A DNA stretch of 64,000 nt from Streptomyces xylophagus (lineage in GTDB: Bacteria; Actinomycetota; Actinomycetes; Streptomycetales; Streptomycetaceae), in the NCBI RefSeq assembly GCF_000716435.1, contig NZ_JNWO01000021.1, forward strand, positions 62,001 to 126,000, written 5' to 3'. The position numbers and the translations under genes were made by a program. How positions within the stretch are numbered: position 1 is the stretch's first letter; every line of letters begins with the position of its first letter. Under the pieces are notes generated by a model that was given only the letters and a program-made list of their open reading frames with translations, was not told the origin of the DNA and did not search any database. Below, piece by piece: positions 24,177-33,305 of this stretch.

Positions 24177-24623
24177 GTGGAGAACTCCGAGGCCATCGCC
24201 CTGACCGCCGCCCTGCTCGCCGCCGCGGGTGACCTGACGAGCCGTATCAACGACGGGGTTGTCGCCCGCGGTTTCGAGGGGGTGCGGCCCGCGCACGGCT
24301 TCGCTTTCGCGCGCCTCGCCCCGGACGGTGCGACGGCCACCGACCTCGCCGCCCACCTCGGAGTCACCAAGCAGGCCGCCAGCCAGCTCGTCGATGAACT
24401 CGTGCGCAAGGGCTACGTCGAGCGGCGCCCGCACCCCGCTGACGCGCGCGCCCGGTTGGTCGTGCTCACGGAGTCGGGGTGGGCCTGTACGCGAGCCGCG
24501 GAGGAGGCCGCTGCCGATGCCGTGCAGCCCTGGGTCGAACTGTTGGGTGAGGGTGAAGTGCGCGTGTTGTGTGACCGTTTGCGGCGTATTGCGCCCTACG
24601 GTCCCCTCAGGCCCACCTGGTGA
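24177..24623 (+). CDS. MarR family transcriptional regulator
   Basis: A 148-residue MarR-type winged-helix protein. The recognition region reads ATATDLAAHLGVTKQAASQLVDELVRKGYVERRPHPADARARLVVLTESG (about residues 50-100), with the wing DARAR. The dimerisation helices flank it. GTG 24177 has no recognisable ribosome site upstream, so translation may be leaderless. The divergent cupin gene and the paired palindromes in the 56-base gap make it the likely repressor of itself and the cupin. Confidence 0.9.
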   Translation: MENSEAIALTAALLAAAGDLTSRINDGVVARGFEGVRPAHGFAFARLAPDGATATDLAAHLGVTKQAASQLVDELVRKGYVERRPHPADARARLVVLTESGWACTRAAEEAAADAVQPWVELLGEGEVRVLCDRLRRIAPYGPLRPTW

Positions 24624-24706
24624 CCGGTTACCACTGGAAGTTTTTACTGACGCGTAACTTCACACTTCACCTACTCGCTCGTAACTTGACGAGTGAACAG
24701 CATTCT

Positions 24707-24722
24707 TGTGATCCGGATCACA
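24707..24722. promoter_or_regulatory. Perfect CRP-type site upstream of the lipase gene
   Basis: TGTGATCCGGATCACA is a perfect palindrome and an exact match to the CRP/FNR-family consensus TGTGA-N6-TCACA. It lies 48 bases before the lipase ATG. A -35-like TTGACG is 15 bases upstream (24686). Streptomyces has a CRP homologue with a similar GTG-N6-CAC preference. Confidence 0.65.
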
Positions 24723-24769
24723 GGGCGTAAGGCCGTCGCAACTCCCTTGAGCCGCAAGGAGATCACACG

Positions 24770-25630
24770 ATGCTGCCCTGGAAACGAGTGCTCAGACCCC
24801 TGACCGCACTGCTCCTGACCGCCGCGGTGGTCGCCGTCCCCGCCGCCACCGCCCAGGCGTCGACCGCGTCCAGCACCGGTTGGAACGACTACAGCTGTGA
24901 CCCCTCCGCCGCCCATCCCGACCCTGTCGTCCTCGTCCACGGCACCTTCGCCAACGGCACCGACAACTGGCTGGCCCTCGCGCCGTACCTGGAGGCCCGC
25001 GGCTACTGCGTCTTCTCCCTCGACTACGGCCAACTCCCCGGTGTCCCCCTCGTATACGGCCTCGGCCCCATCGACCAGTCGGCGGTCCAGCTCCAGGCCT
25101 ACGTCGACAAGGTGCTCGCCGCGACCGGCGCGACCAAGGTCGACCTCGTCGGTCACTCGCAGGGCGGCATGATGCCCCGCTACTACCTCAAGTTCCTCGG
25201 CGGAGCCGCCAAGGTGGACACCTTCGTCGGCATCGCGCCCGACAACCACGGCACCACCCTGGACGGCCTCACCAAACTCCTGCCGTACTTCCCCGGTGCC
25301 GAGGACGTGATCGCCGCGACCGCCCCCGCCCTCGCCGACCAGATCGCCGGCTCGGCCTTCCTCGCCAAGCTGAACGCGGGCGGTGACACCGTCCCCGGCG
25401 TCCACTACACGGTCATCGCCACCAAGTACGACGAGGTGGTCACGCCGTACAGCAGCCAGTTCCTCAGCGGATCCGACGTGCACAACGTGCTGATCCAGAA
25501 CCTGTGTTCAGTCGATCTCTCCGAGCACGCCCTCCTCGGGCTGACCGACCGGATCGCCTTCCACGAGGTCGCCAACGCCCTCGACCCCGCGCACGCCACC
25601 ACCACCAACTGCCTGTCGGCACTGAGCTGA
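24770..25630 (+). CDS. Secreted triacylglycerol lipase/esterase (class 2 lipase)
   Basis: A 286-residue secreted alpha/beta hydrolase. Signal peptide to about residue 30 (ending AATAQAS). Oxyanion region VVLVHGTFANGTDNW, nucleophile Ser130 in GHSQGG, acid and His expected in the C-terminal third (KYDEVVTPYSSQF; DLSEHALLG near residue 245). The pattern fits the lipase class 2 family of secreted Streptomyces lipases. Two Cys pairs could give disulfides. GGAG is seven bases before the ATG. It stands alone with a CRP-type site upstream and a strong hairpin downstream, so it is a separately controlled gene, perhaps responsive to carbon supply or development. Confidence 0.9.
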   Translation: MLPWKRVLRPLTALLLTAAVVAVPAATAQASTASSTGWNDYSCDPSAAHPDPVVLVHGTFANGTDNWLALAPYLEARGYCVFSLDYGQLPGVPLVYGLGPIDQSAVQLQAYVDKVLAATGATKVDLVGHSQGGMMPRYYLKFLGGAAKVDTFVGIAPDNHGTTLDGLTKLLPYFPGAEDVIAATAPALADQIAGSAFLAKLNAGGDTVPGVHYTVIATKYDEVVTPYSSQFLSGSDVHNVLIQNLCSVDLSEHALLGLTDRIAFHEVANALDPAHATTTNCLSALS

Positions 25631-25637
25631 TGGCACA

Positions 25638-25676
25638 GCGGGGCCTGTCCGACCTGAGCCGCCGGACAGGCCCCGC
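25638..25676. terminator. Bidirectional terminator between lipase and LPMO genes
   Basis: A 14-bp perfect stem GCGGGGCCTGTCCG / CGGACAGGCCCCGC with an 11-base loop between convergent genes, eight bases after the lipase stop. Confidence 0.8.
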
Positions 25677-25691
25677 CCCCTGTACGGCCGC

Positions 25692-26726
25692 CTAACGGCC
25701 GTGCCGTCCGCCGCCGTTGGTCGCGCGGCGGCGGACCGAGGCGAACAGGGCCGCGGCGCCGAGCGCCAGGGCGGCCGCGCCACCCATGGCGAGATACGGC
25801 GAGCTGTCGTTGCTGCCGGTCTCGGCGAGGTCCTGTGAACTGCCCGTGGTTTGCGGCTCGTTGGCCTGGGTCGTGGCGGCTGCCGGCTCCGCCGAGGTGC
25901 TCGCGTCCGCGTCTCCGTGGCCGTTGTGCTCGACAGTCGACTTGTCGGCACCGGCGGCGATCTGCTCGTCGGAAGGGGCGGACGCGGTGGGCGGGGGAGT
26001 CGTGGGAGCGATCGGGGTGGGAGTGGGCGTCGGCGTCGAACTGCCCGCCGCACCACCGCCGTTGGCCCCCGTGCCACTCCCGTTTCCGCTCCCGCCGAAG
26101 CTGACGTCCGAGCAGGAGTAGAACGCCTCCGGGCTGTCCGAGCGCTGCCAGATCGCGTACAGGAGCTGCTTGCCGGAGCGCGCCGGGAGGTTGCCGGAGA
26201 AGGTGTAGAAGCCGCCCGACGCGACCGGGTCGGTGGAGGTCGCGACCGGGTGCTCCAGGTCCAGATCGGCCCAGGCGAGCGGCTGCGAGGGGTCGTAGCC
26301 GGACTTGGTGATGTACACCTTGAAGGTGCCCTTGTGCGGGGCGGTCACGCGGTACTTGAAGGTGTACGAGCCGCTGCTCACGCTCGTCGCCGGCCAGTCC
26401 GCGCGGGCCAGGTCGAGGCCCTTGAACTCCTCGCTGTTCGCGCTGCACAGCTTGCCGTCCGGGATCAGCGTCTGGTGCTGTCCGTTCGCGTCGCCGATCC
26501 GGATGCCGTTCCAGTCGTAGAGCGCCTGCGTGCCACCGGCCGCGACCGCCGCCTTGCACGCGGCCGACTTCGGGTTCTCCGGGCCCTCCGCGTAGCACTG
26601 CGCGACCCGGCTGACCGGGTCCCCCATCGAACCGTGCGCCGCCGCGGGCGCCGCGGCGAGCGCGGTCAGTGCGAGGGGAGTCATACCGAGGACGGCGACA
26701 GCGGCGGCCTTGCGGCGTGCGGGCAT
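25692..26726 (-). CDS. AA10 lytic polysaccharide monooxygenase with C-terminal LAETG sorting signal
   Basis: A 344-residue exported copper enzyme. Cleavage after AAA at residue 30 exposes His31 (HGSMGDP), the N-terminal copper ligand; the second histidine-brace ligand is His131 (TAPHKGTF). The catalytic domain ends near residue 205 with FYSCSDVSF. A Gly/Ser/Thr/Pro-rich linker of roughly 90 residues follows, then LAETG at 300-304, a hydrophobic helix and the basic tail RRRATNGGGRHGR. That is a cell-wall sorting signal of the LAxTG type used by class E sortases. The enzyme would cleave chitin or cellulose oxidatively while attached to the cell wall, instead of being freely secreted. No sortase gene is nearby. 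Confidence 0.9.
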   Translation of the reverse strand: MPARRKAAAVAVLGMTPLALTALAAAPAAAHGSMGDPVSRVAQCYAEGPENPKSAACKAAVAAGGTQALYDWNGIRIGDANGQHQTLIPDGKLCSANSEEFKGLDLARADWPATSVSSGSYTFKYRVTAPHKGTFKVYITKSGYDPSQPLAWADLDLEHPVATSTDPVASGGFYTFSGNLPARSGKQLLYAIWQRSDSPEAFYSCSDVSFGGSGNGSGTGANGGGAAGSSTPTPTPTPIAPTTPPPTASAPSDEQIAAGADKSTVEHNGHGDADASTSAEPAAATTQANEPQTTGSSQDLAETGSNDSSPYLAMGGAAALALGAAALFASVRRRATNGGGRHGR

Positions 26727-26918
26727 GGCGGAACTCCAACTCCTCGGACGGTTCTCGGCGCGGGGGACGGATCCCGTGGGGTGATCAGAAGCTAGCCCCT
26801 GGAAACCGCGGAATCGCCTGCTGGAGACGGGGGAGGGAGATCCTTATGGTGGCGTTAAGGCAGGGCTAACCGACGGCTCAGGGAGGGCTAGTCTCGTGCG
26901 GGTGGAGAGGTGGCGCGC

Positions 26919-27266
26919 ATGAGCAGACCGCAGTCCGAGTTCCATCGTCCCGAGGCACCCTGGCGGCAACCGGCCGGGGCGGTCGACGGGGTGTGGGAGC
27001 AGGAGTTGGCCGTGGATCCGGTGTCCGGGGACGCCACCGTGCTCCAGCGGTACGAGCCGGGGACGGACACCAGCGCGCAGGGCGTCGTCCGGCACGACTT
27101 CTTCGAGGAGGTGTACATCCTCGACGGCGCCTTCACCGACCTGAGCCTCGGGGAGACCTTCACGGCGGGCATGTACGCGTATCGCCATCCGGGGATGGAG
27201 CACGGGCCGTGGGTGAGTGCGGAGGGTGTCCGGATGCTCGTGCTCCGTACCTACACCGCCCCATGA
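26919..27266 (+). CDS. Cupin-fold protein (DUF4437-like)
   Basis: A 115-residue single-domain cupin. Metal motif HDFFEEVYILDGAFTDLSLGETFTAGMYAYRHPGMEHGPW is present with His, Glu and two His. It resembles the acetylacetone-dioxygenase-like small cupins, function unknown. ATG 26919 is chosen; an in-frame GTG nine bases earlier is possible. Its TGA overlaps the ATG of the following acetyltransferase reading frame, so the two were one transcript. Confidence 0.8.
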   Translation: MSRPQSEFHRPEAPWRQPAGAVDGVWEQELAVDPVSGDATVLQRYEPGTDTSAQGVVRHDFFEEVYILDGAFTDLSLGETFTAGMYAYRHPGMEHGPWVSAEGVRMLVLRTYTAP

Positions 27267-27725
27267 CGGAGGGCAGCGCGCACGACGGGATACGGGTGGC
27301 CGTCCTCGCCGACGTGCCGGTCGTGAAGGCCGTGACCGACATGGCGTACCACCACTACATCGCGCGCATCGGTGTGGTGCCGCAGCCCATGGAGGCGGAC
27401 CACATGGCGAATGTGGCCGCCGGGCGGGTGTTCGTGACCGGCGAGCCCGTGATCGGGCTGGTGGTCATCGAGGAGCGCGACGATCACCTGTTCCTCGACA
27501 GCATCGCCGTCCACCCCGACGCGCACGGCACGGGGGGTGGGGCGGCGGCTGCTGGAGTTCGTGGACGCACGCGCGCGTGACCTCGGGCTGCCCGAGGTCA
27601 GGCTCTACACCAACGCGCTGATGTGGGAGAACCAGGAGATCTACCCGAGGTTCGGGTACGAGGTCGTCGAGCGGCGCACGGACGGGCCCTACGACCGCAT
27701 CCACTACCGCAAGCGGCTCGACTGA
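27263..27725 (+). pseudogene. GNAT N-acetyltransferase broken by a one-base frameshift
   Basis: The first frame (27263 to about 27535) encodes the N-terminal part of a GNAT protein (IRVAVLADVPVVKAVTDMAYHHYIARIG ... FLDSIAVHPDAHGTG). The rest (about 27537-27725, GRRLLEFVDARARDLGLPEVRLYTNALMWENQEIYPRFGYEVVERR) continues in another frame. Removing one G from the run of six G at about 27531-27536 restores the canonical acetyl-CoA loop HGTGVGRRLL, so the break is a single inserted G. This may be a true pseudogene, a phase-variable homopolymer or a sequencing error. If intact it would be a 153-residue acetyltransferase with unknown substrate. Confidence 0.8.
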
Positions 27726-27731
27726 CCCGGC

Positions 27732-27866
27732 TCAGCCGTCCGGCCACCACGTGCGGGCGATGTCCTTTCGGACCTCGGGGCGCTCGACAGGGCGCTCGTC
27801 GGTCTCGTCCCGCACGCGACGGGTGTCCGACTTCTTCAGGGGCTTCTGCACGGTCATGCGGCGCAT
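27732..27866 (-). CDS. Small basic/acidic protein of 44 residues
   Basis: Short frame reading MRRMTVQKPLKKSDTRRVR, then a charged middle and RKDIARTWWPDG at the end. GGAGG lies a few bases before the ATG (ggaggcagccATG), which strongly supports translation. Charged, no hydrophobic helix, two adjacent Trp near the end. I have the impression similar proteins occur in other Streptomyces but cannot name a family. It is convergent with the acetyltransferase remnant. Confidence 0.6.
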   Translation of the reverse strand: MRRMTVQKPLKKSDTRRVRDETDERPVERPEVRKDIARTWWPDG

Positions 27867-28002
27867 GGCTGCCTCCTTGTGTCCACCCGGGGTTCGTGTT
27901 CTCACGAGGTGGACCGTTTCCGGGAGGGTGACTCATCGGTCCGGTTCTGTCTGTGGTGGCTGTCACGATGGGACTGTCAGTGGCGGGTGTCACTCTTGGC
28001 CC

Positions 28003-28611
28003 ATGAGTGAATCCGAAGCGAAAGTGGACTGGGACGCGGAGGCCGCCGCCTTCGACGAAGAGCCTGATCACGGCCTGCGCGACCCGGAGATCCGGCGGGC
28101 CTGGGCGGGCCGGTTGCGCGCCTGGCTGCCCGCCGGCGCCGCCGACATCCTCGACCTCGGCTGCGGCACCGGCAGCCTGTCGCTCCTCGCCGCCGAGCAG
28201 GGACACCACGTCACCGGCGTCGACCTGTCCCCGGCGATGGTGGACCTCGCCCGCGCGAAGCTGGCCGGCCGTGACGCGGCGTTCCTCGTCGGTGACGCGG
28301 CCGCGCCGCCGGTGGGCGAGCAGCGCTTCGACGTCGTCCTCGTACGGCATGTGCTGTGGAGCCTGCCCGACCCCGCCCGGGTCCTGCGGCACTGGCGCGG
28401 CCTGCTGCGCCCCGGCGGCAGGCTCGTGCTGATCGAGGGCCGCTGGGGGACGGTCAGCCCGGTCGGCATACCCGCCGACCGCCTCGCCGAACTCCTGGCA
28501 CCCCTGGTATCCGCCGCCGGGCAGGTGCGCGTGGAGCGGCTGTCGGACGACCCGCTGCTGTGGGGGAAGACCGTGGAGGACGAGCGGTACGCGGTGGTGG
28601 CCGTGCCGTAG
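28003..28611 (+). CDS. Class I SAM-dependent methyltransferase
   Basis: A 202-residue methyltransferase of the type 11 family. Motif I ILDLGCGTGSLSLLA near residue 47, motif II VTGVDLSPAMVDLA with the ribose-binding Asp, motif III FLVGDAAAPP, and post-motif LRPGGRLVLIEG are all intact. The substrate cannot be read from the sequence; the acidic start MSESEAKVDWDAEAAAFDEEPDH is common in small-molecule methyltransferases. Single gene, convergent with the DUF402 gene 16 bases away. Confidence 0.9.
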   Translation: MSESEAKVDWDAEAAAFDEEPDHGLRDPEIRRAWAGRLRAWLPAGAADILDLGCGTGSLSLLAAEQGHHVTGVDLSPAMVDLARAKLAGRDAAFLVGDAAAPPVGEQRFDVVLVRHVLWSLPDPARVLRHWRGLLRPGGRLVLIEGRWGTVSPVGIPADRLAELLAPLVSAAGQVRVERLSDDPLLWGKTVEDERYAVVAVP

Positions 28612-28627
28612 CCCGGCCCGCCCGCCG

Positions 28628-29128
28628 TCACTCCAGCAGCGCGTCGAACCCGCCCTCACGGGCCAGCCTCTCCAACTCGTCGAGCGCCGCCGCGGCCGCC
28701 GCCGCGGCCGTGGGGTCCGACCCGGCCAGCCCACTCTCCTCGAACTCGTCCTCGTCCAGCCGGATCACATCCCTACCGTCGGCGGATCGCCACAGGTCCA
28801 GGTCGAGGTCCTCTACGACGAGTTCGGTGCCGGAGAGGGTCGCGGGGCGGGTGATGTCGCAGTACCAGCCCTTCAACTCCCCGGTGCCGTCCCGGACTTC
28901 CTTCACCGCGAACCAGCGGTCCCGCCAGTAGTACTCGGTGAACACGTCACCGGGCTCGAACCGCACGAAGCCGAAGTCACGGACGCCGTCACCGGCCCAC
29001 GGAGCGCGGACCGCGAGGCGGGTGCCGTCGTCGAAGAGCAGCTCCGCCGCGTAACGGATCTTCGTCCGGCCCGCCTTGACGAGGACGACGTCCAACTGGC
29101 GTGCAGGATCAGGTGAGTTCACGGACAT
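28628..29128 (-). CDS. DUF402 domain protein
   Basis: A 166-residue protein. It contains the DUF402 core (FGFVRFEPGDVFTEYYWRDRWFAVKEVRDGTGELKGWYCDITRPATLSGTELVVEDLDLDLWRSADG), followed by an acidic segment LDEDEFEESGL and an Ala-rich helix. Relatives include nucleoside diphosphatases and the fluoroacetate-pathway FomD-like hydrolases, with conserved Asp/Trp/Tyr residues seen here. ATG 29128 overlaps the end of the upstream acetyltransferase gene by 20 bases, so the two are co-transcribed. Confidence 0.85.
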   Translation of the reverse strand: MSVNSPDPARQLDVVLVKAGRTKIRYAAELLFDDGTRLAVRAPWAGDGVRDFGFVRFEPGDVFTEYYWRDRWFAVKEVRDGTGELKGWYCDITRPATLSGTELVVEDLDLDLWRSADGRDVIRLDEDEFEESGLAGSDPTAAAAAAAALDELERLAREGGFDALLE

Positions 29129-30038
29129 ACCGCACCTCCGTAGCGCAGGTCTCATAACCGAACCATTTGTTGATCGCGAGCATCGGCTCGTTGCCGGTGT
29201 CGTTGCCCGTGAACGCCTCCGTGTATCCGGCGGCGCGGGCGCGGTGCAGGGAGTCGTTCTTGGCGAGCTTGGCGAGGCCCCGGCCGCGGTGGGCACGGGC
29301 GGCGCCGGTCATCACCGTGCCGTAGCGACTGCCGTCGTCCGTGCGGGCGGCGCTGAAGGCCGCCGGGCGTCCGTCGACGAGGGCTACGGACGTCAGCTCG
29401 GGGCTGAACAGGGGGTGCCGCCAGGTCTCGTCCAGCCAGGCCTCGTAGTCCGTGAACTCGGTGGCGATGTCGCTGGGTTCGTCCAGCATCGCCTCCGCGT
29501 CCAGGTCGAACAGGGGGCGCGGATCGGCGTCGAAGTCCGAGCCCGGGCGGATCTCGACGCCCGGCGGGGGAGTCCGGAGCGGGGGCAGGGTGCCGTGCGC
29601 CAGGTCCAGGCGGAGGAAGTGCGCGGAGCGGCTCGCCGTGTAGTCGAAGCGTTCGGCGAAGGCGCGGTTGCCGGGCTCGTCCAGGACCCAGGCGTAGAGC
29701 CTGGTCGCGCCCTCGGCGGCCAGGTGCTCCTCGGCGGTGCGGACCAGGAGCGCGCCCGCGCCCCGGTGTGTCCGCTCCGGGTGCACGTACACGTTGACGA
29801 AACCCTGGCCGGGCTCGGGGCTCTCGTAGGCGATGCCCACCTGTGCCGTGCCGATGATCTCGCCGTCCTCCTCCGCGACCAGCCTGCGCAGCCGGGCCTC
29901 CGGATGGGCGTGCGCGATGTCGAAGGCCACGGACTCCGGGGTGAACAGCATGTAGGGGAGGGCGAGTCGACGGACCTGGACGAAGCCGTCCAGGTCGGCT
30001 CGGACGTCGGGGTTCAGGTCGCGCGCGATCACGGTCAT
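29109..30038 (-). CDS. Tandem GNAT-domain N-acetyltransferase
   Basis: A 309-residue protein with two GNAT folds. The first has the acetyl-CoA loop RTHRGAGALLVRTAEEHL (about residues 90-107), the second RAHRGRGLAKLAKNDSLHRA (about 250). The middle segment IATEFTDYEAWLDETWRHP links them. Two-domain GNATs of this type occur as mycothiol-synthase-like or antibiotic/peptide acetyltransferases; MshD itself is likely a different gene, so no specific role is assigned. It shares 20 bases with the DUF402 gene downstream. Confidence 0.87.
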   Translation of the reverse strand: MTVIARDLNPDVRADLDGFVQVRRLALPYMLFTPESVAFDIAHAHPEARLRRLVAEEDGEIIGTAQVGIAYESPEPGQGFVNVYVHPERTHRGAGALLVRTAEEHLAAEGATRLYAWVLDEPGNRAFAERFDYTASRSAHFLRLDLAHGTLPPLRTPPPGVEIRPGSDFDADPRPLFDLDAEAMLDEPSDIATEFTDYEAWLDETWRHPLFSPELTSVALVDGRPAAFSAARTDDGSRYGTVMTGAARAHRGRGLAKLAKNDSLHRARAAGYTEAFTGNDTGNEPMLAINKWFGYETCATEVRYVRELT

Positions 30039-30125
30039 GGAGTCGCACGCTACGGCGGAGCCGCGCCGGAGTGCCTCTCATTTTCCGGTGGGCGCGTTCC
30101 GCGGTGGGTGCGGGACAATCGGGCC

Positions 30126-30497
30126 GTGACCTTGAAGATCCACATCGATGACAGTGCCGCGCCGTACGAGCAGATCCGCGCCCAAATCTCGGCGCAGGCC
30201 CGGTCCGGAGCGCTGCCGGTGGGCTACAAGCTGCCCACGGTACGAGGACTGGCGGAGTCGCTCGGCCTCGCCGCCAACACCGTCGCCAAGGCGTACCGGG
30301 CGCTGGAGACGGACGGGGTGATCGAGACGCGCGGGCGCAACGGGACGCTGATCGCTGCCGCGGGCTCGGCGGCGGAGCGGGAGGCGTCGTTGGCCGCGCA
30401 GGCCTACGCGGAGAAGGTTCGGCGGCTGGGGCTTGCGGAGGGGGATGCGGTGGCGGCTGTGCGGGATGCCCTGCGGGCGGCCTATGGGGAGGGTTGA
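30126..30497 (+). CDS. Small GntR family regulator (YtrA-like)
   Basis: A 123-residue GntR protein holding only the winged helix (IHIDDSAAPYEQIRAQISAQARSGALPVGYKLPTVRGLAESLGLAANTVAKAYRALETDGVIETRGRNGTLIAA) and a 45-residue helical tail; no large ligand domain. This is the YtrA-type architecture, which usually controls neighbouring ABC transporters, but none lies next to it here. GTG start, no strong ribosome site visible. Confidence 0.88.
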   Translation: MTLKIHIDDSAAPYEQIRAQISAQARSGALPVGYKLPTVRGLAESLGLAANTVAKAYRALETDGVIETRGRNGTLIAAAGSAAEREASLAAQAYAEKVRRLGLAEGDAVAAVRDALRAAYGEG

Positions 30498-30583
30498 GGG
30501 GAGTTCGGCACCGCCGTGAAGCGCCGTTGTGGCTGAGCGTCGTTGCGGCGGAGACAAATCACCGGCAGAAGTGGAGCCGGCGC

Positions 30584-31678
<1,095 letters not shown>

Positions 31679-31866
31679 GGGGCCATGATCCGGCACACGG
31701 ACGCCCCGTGCACCCGCTTTCCGCAGTGCGCCCCCGAGTGTCGAATCCGCCCGGTGCATCCGATGTGTCCGCTCCGTGTCCGCCGTGTATCCCCTCGGTC
31801 CTGTTACAAGCCTGTGCATGTGGAGACCTGCCCCACAGCCCGGCACCGCAGTTACTGTTGCCCTTG

Positions 31867-33282
31867 ATGGGACGTCATGGGTGGAATTCGGGGGCACGAC
31901 GGTGGCGCCTCACCGCGCTGCTCGGCGTCGGTGTGGCCGCACTGGCCCTGATCGTGACCCTGATCAACACGCTTCCCGGCGGCGGAAGCACCACGGGCAC
32001 CTCGCGCGACGGCGACAAGGTGCACGGCACTCCGGCGACCCCGCCCGACGAGGACCGGCCGGAGGTCGGCTGGGGCTTCACGCACACCCAGTACAGCGCC
32101 GACGAGGGCAGCGACACCGCGACCGAACGCGTCGAGGGACTGCTGGCCAAGTCCCAACTCCCGCAGGACCAGGCCATCATGGGCTGGGGCGCCGACAACC
32201 CCGAGCCGGTGAAGGGGCGTTACGACTTCGGCGCCCTGGACCGTCGTATCGACTTCGTCCGCAAGTCCGGCGGCACCCCGGTCATCACGCTGTGCTGCTC
32301 CCCGGACTGGATGAAGGGCGGCAAGTCCGGTGTCGACAACACCAATTGGAGCCAGGCCTCGTTGGAGACGGCGCCGAAACCGGACCACTACGCGGACTTC
32401 GCCGCGCTCGCCGCGACCGTCGCGAAGCGGTACCCGGACGTCACCCACTTCATCGTGTGGAACGAGTTCAAGGGCTTCTGGAACAACGCCGAACAGCGCT
32501 GGGACTACGAGGGTTACACCCAGCTCTACAACCTCGTCTACAAGGCGTTGAAGAAGGTCAACCCGAAGATCATGGTCGGCGGGCCGTATCTCGTCATGGA
32601 CAGCGTCGACCCGCGCGACGCGAACGCCTCCAGCACCTTCAAGGGCAGTTGGGGCGCGATGGACCAGCGGATCATCGACGCCTTCGACTACTGGAACAAG
32701 AACAAGGTCGGCGCGGACTTCGTGGTCGTCGACGGCTCCAGCTACACCAACGACGACGAGATGCTGCCGAACGAGTTCGGGGCCACCGACAAACTCACCG
32801 CCGTCAGCGAGTGGGTACGGCAGCAGACGCACGACCTGCCGCTGTGGTGGGCCGAGTACTACGTCGAGCCCGCCGACGGCAACGACGACCGCAAGGGCTG
32901 GTCCGAGACCCGCCGCGTCGCCGTCCAGGCCACCGGCATGATCGCCATGGCCAAGGGCGGCGCCACCTCCGGCTTCTACTGGAACCCGGAGGACGAGAAG
33001 GGCACGGACTGCGCGGGCTGCCTGTGGACCCCGACCGACAGCTCCGACGGCGGGAAGCAACTGCCCATGTACGACCTGGTCTCGCGCTTCGACGCGGCCT
33101 TCGGGCCCGGCACCAAGTACGAGACCGTGTCGGTCGCCGCCGACGACGTGCCCAACGTACGGGTCCTCGCCACCGGCAAGACGGTCCTGGTCGTGAACAC
33201 CCTGGACCGGCAGATCAGCGCGAACGTCGACGGCAAGCAGTTCGACATGGCGGCCTATGAGGTGAAGTGGCTTACGCGATAA
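31867..33282 (+). CDS. Membrane-anchored GH39-like glycoside hydrolase
   Basis: A 471-residue protein with an N-terminal signal anchor (WRLTALLGVGVAALALIVTLI), a short Ser/Thr/Pro linker and a TIM-barrel hydrolase resembling GH39 (beta-xylosidase-like). The acid/base motif is seen in HFIVWNEFKGFWN and the second Glu probably in LWWAEYYVEPADG. It faces outward. Its neighbours, a flippase fusion, deacetylase and glycosyltransferases on the other strand, suggest it trims or releases an extracellular polysaccharide. Its last eight codons form the left half of the terminator at 33254. Start ATG chosen at 31867; an upstream in-frame extension would add a non-signal sequence. Confidence 0.85.
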   Translation: MGRHGWNSGARRWRLTALLGVGVAALALIVTLINTLPGGGSTTGTSRDGDKVHGTPATPPDEDRPEVGWGFTHTQYSADEGSDTATERVEGLLAKSQLPQDQAIMGWGADNPEPVKGRYDFGALDRRIDFVRKSGGTPVITLCCSPDWMKGGKSGVDNTNWSQASLETAPKPDHYADFAALAATVAKRYPDVTHFIVWNEFKGFWNNAEQRWDYEGYTQLYNLVYKALKKVNPKIMVGGPYLVMDSVDPRDANASSTFKGSWGAMDQRIIDAFDYWNKNKVGADFVVVDGSSYTNDDEMLPNEFGATDKLTAVSEWVRQQTHDLPLWWAEYYVEPADGNDDRKGWSETRRVAVQATGMIAMAKGGATSGFYWNPEDEKGTDCAGCLWTPTDSSDGGKQLPMYDLVSRFDAAFGPGTKYETVSVAADDVPNVRVLATGKTVLVVNTLDRQISANVDGKQFDMAAYEVKWLTR

Positions 33283-33300
33283 GCCACTTCACCTCATAGG
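33254..33300. terminator. Bidirectional terminator embedded in the end of the GH39-like gene
   Basis: A perfect 20-bp inverted repeat (33254-33273 and 33281-33300) with a seven-base loop. The left arm codes the last residues (EVKWLT) and the loop holds the stop. The right arm ends five bases before the stop of the convergent flippase fusion. It is the longest perfect stem in the window. Confidence 0.85.
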
Positions 33301-33305
33301 ACCCG

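Noticed and set aside
24653..24687. Direct repeat CGTAACTT (24653 and 24680) before the lipase gene
   Set aside because: Only eight bases, 27 apart, with no further copy; a regulatory meaning cannot be supported beside the stronger CRP-type palindrome.
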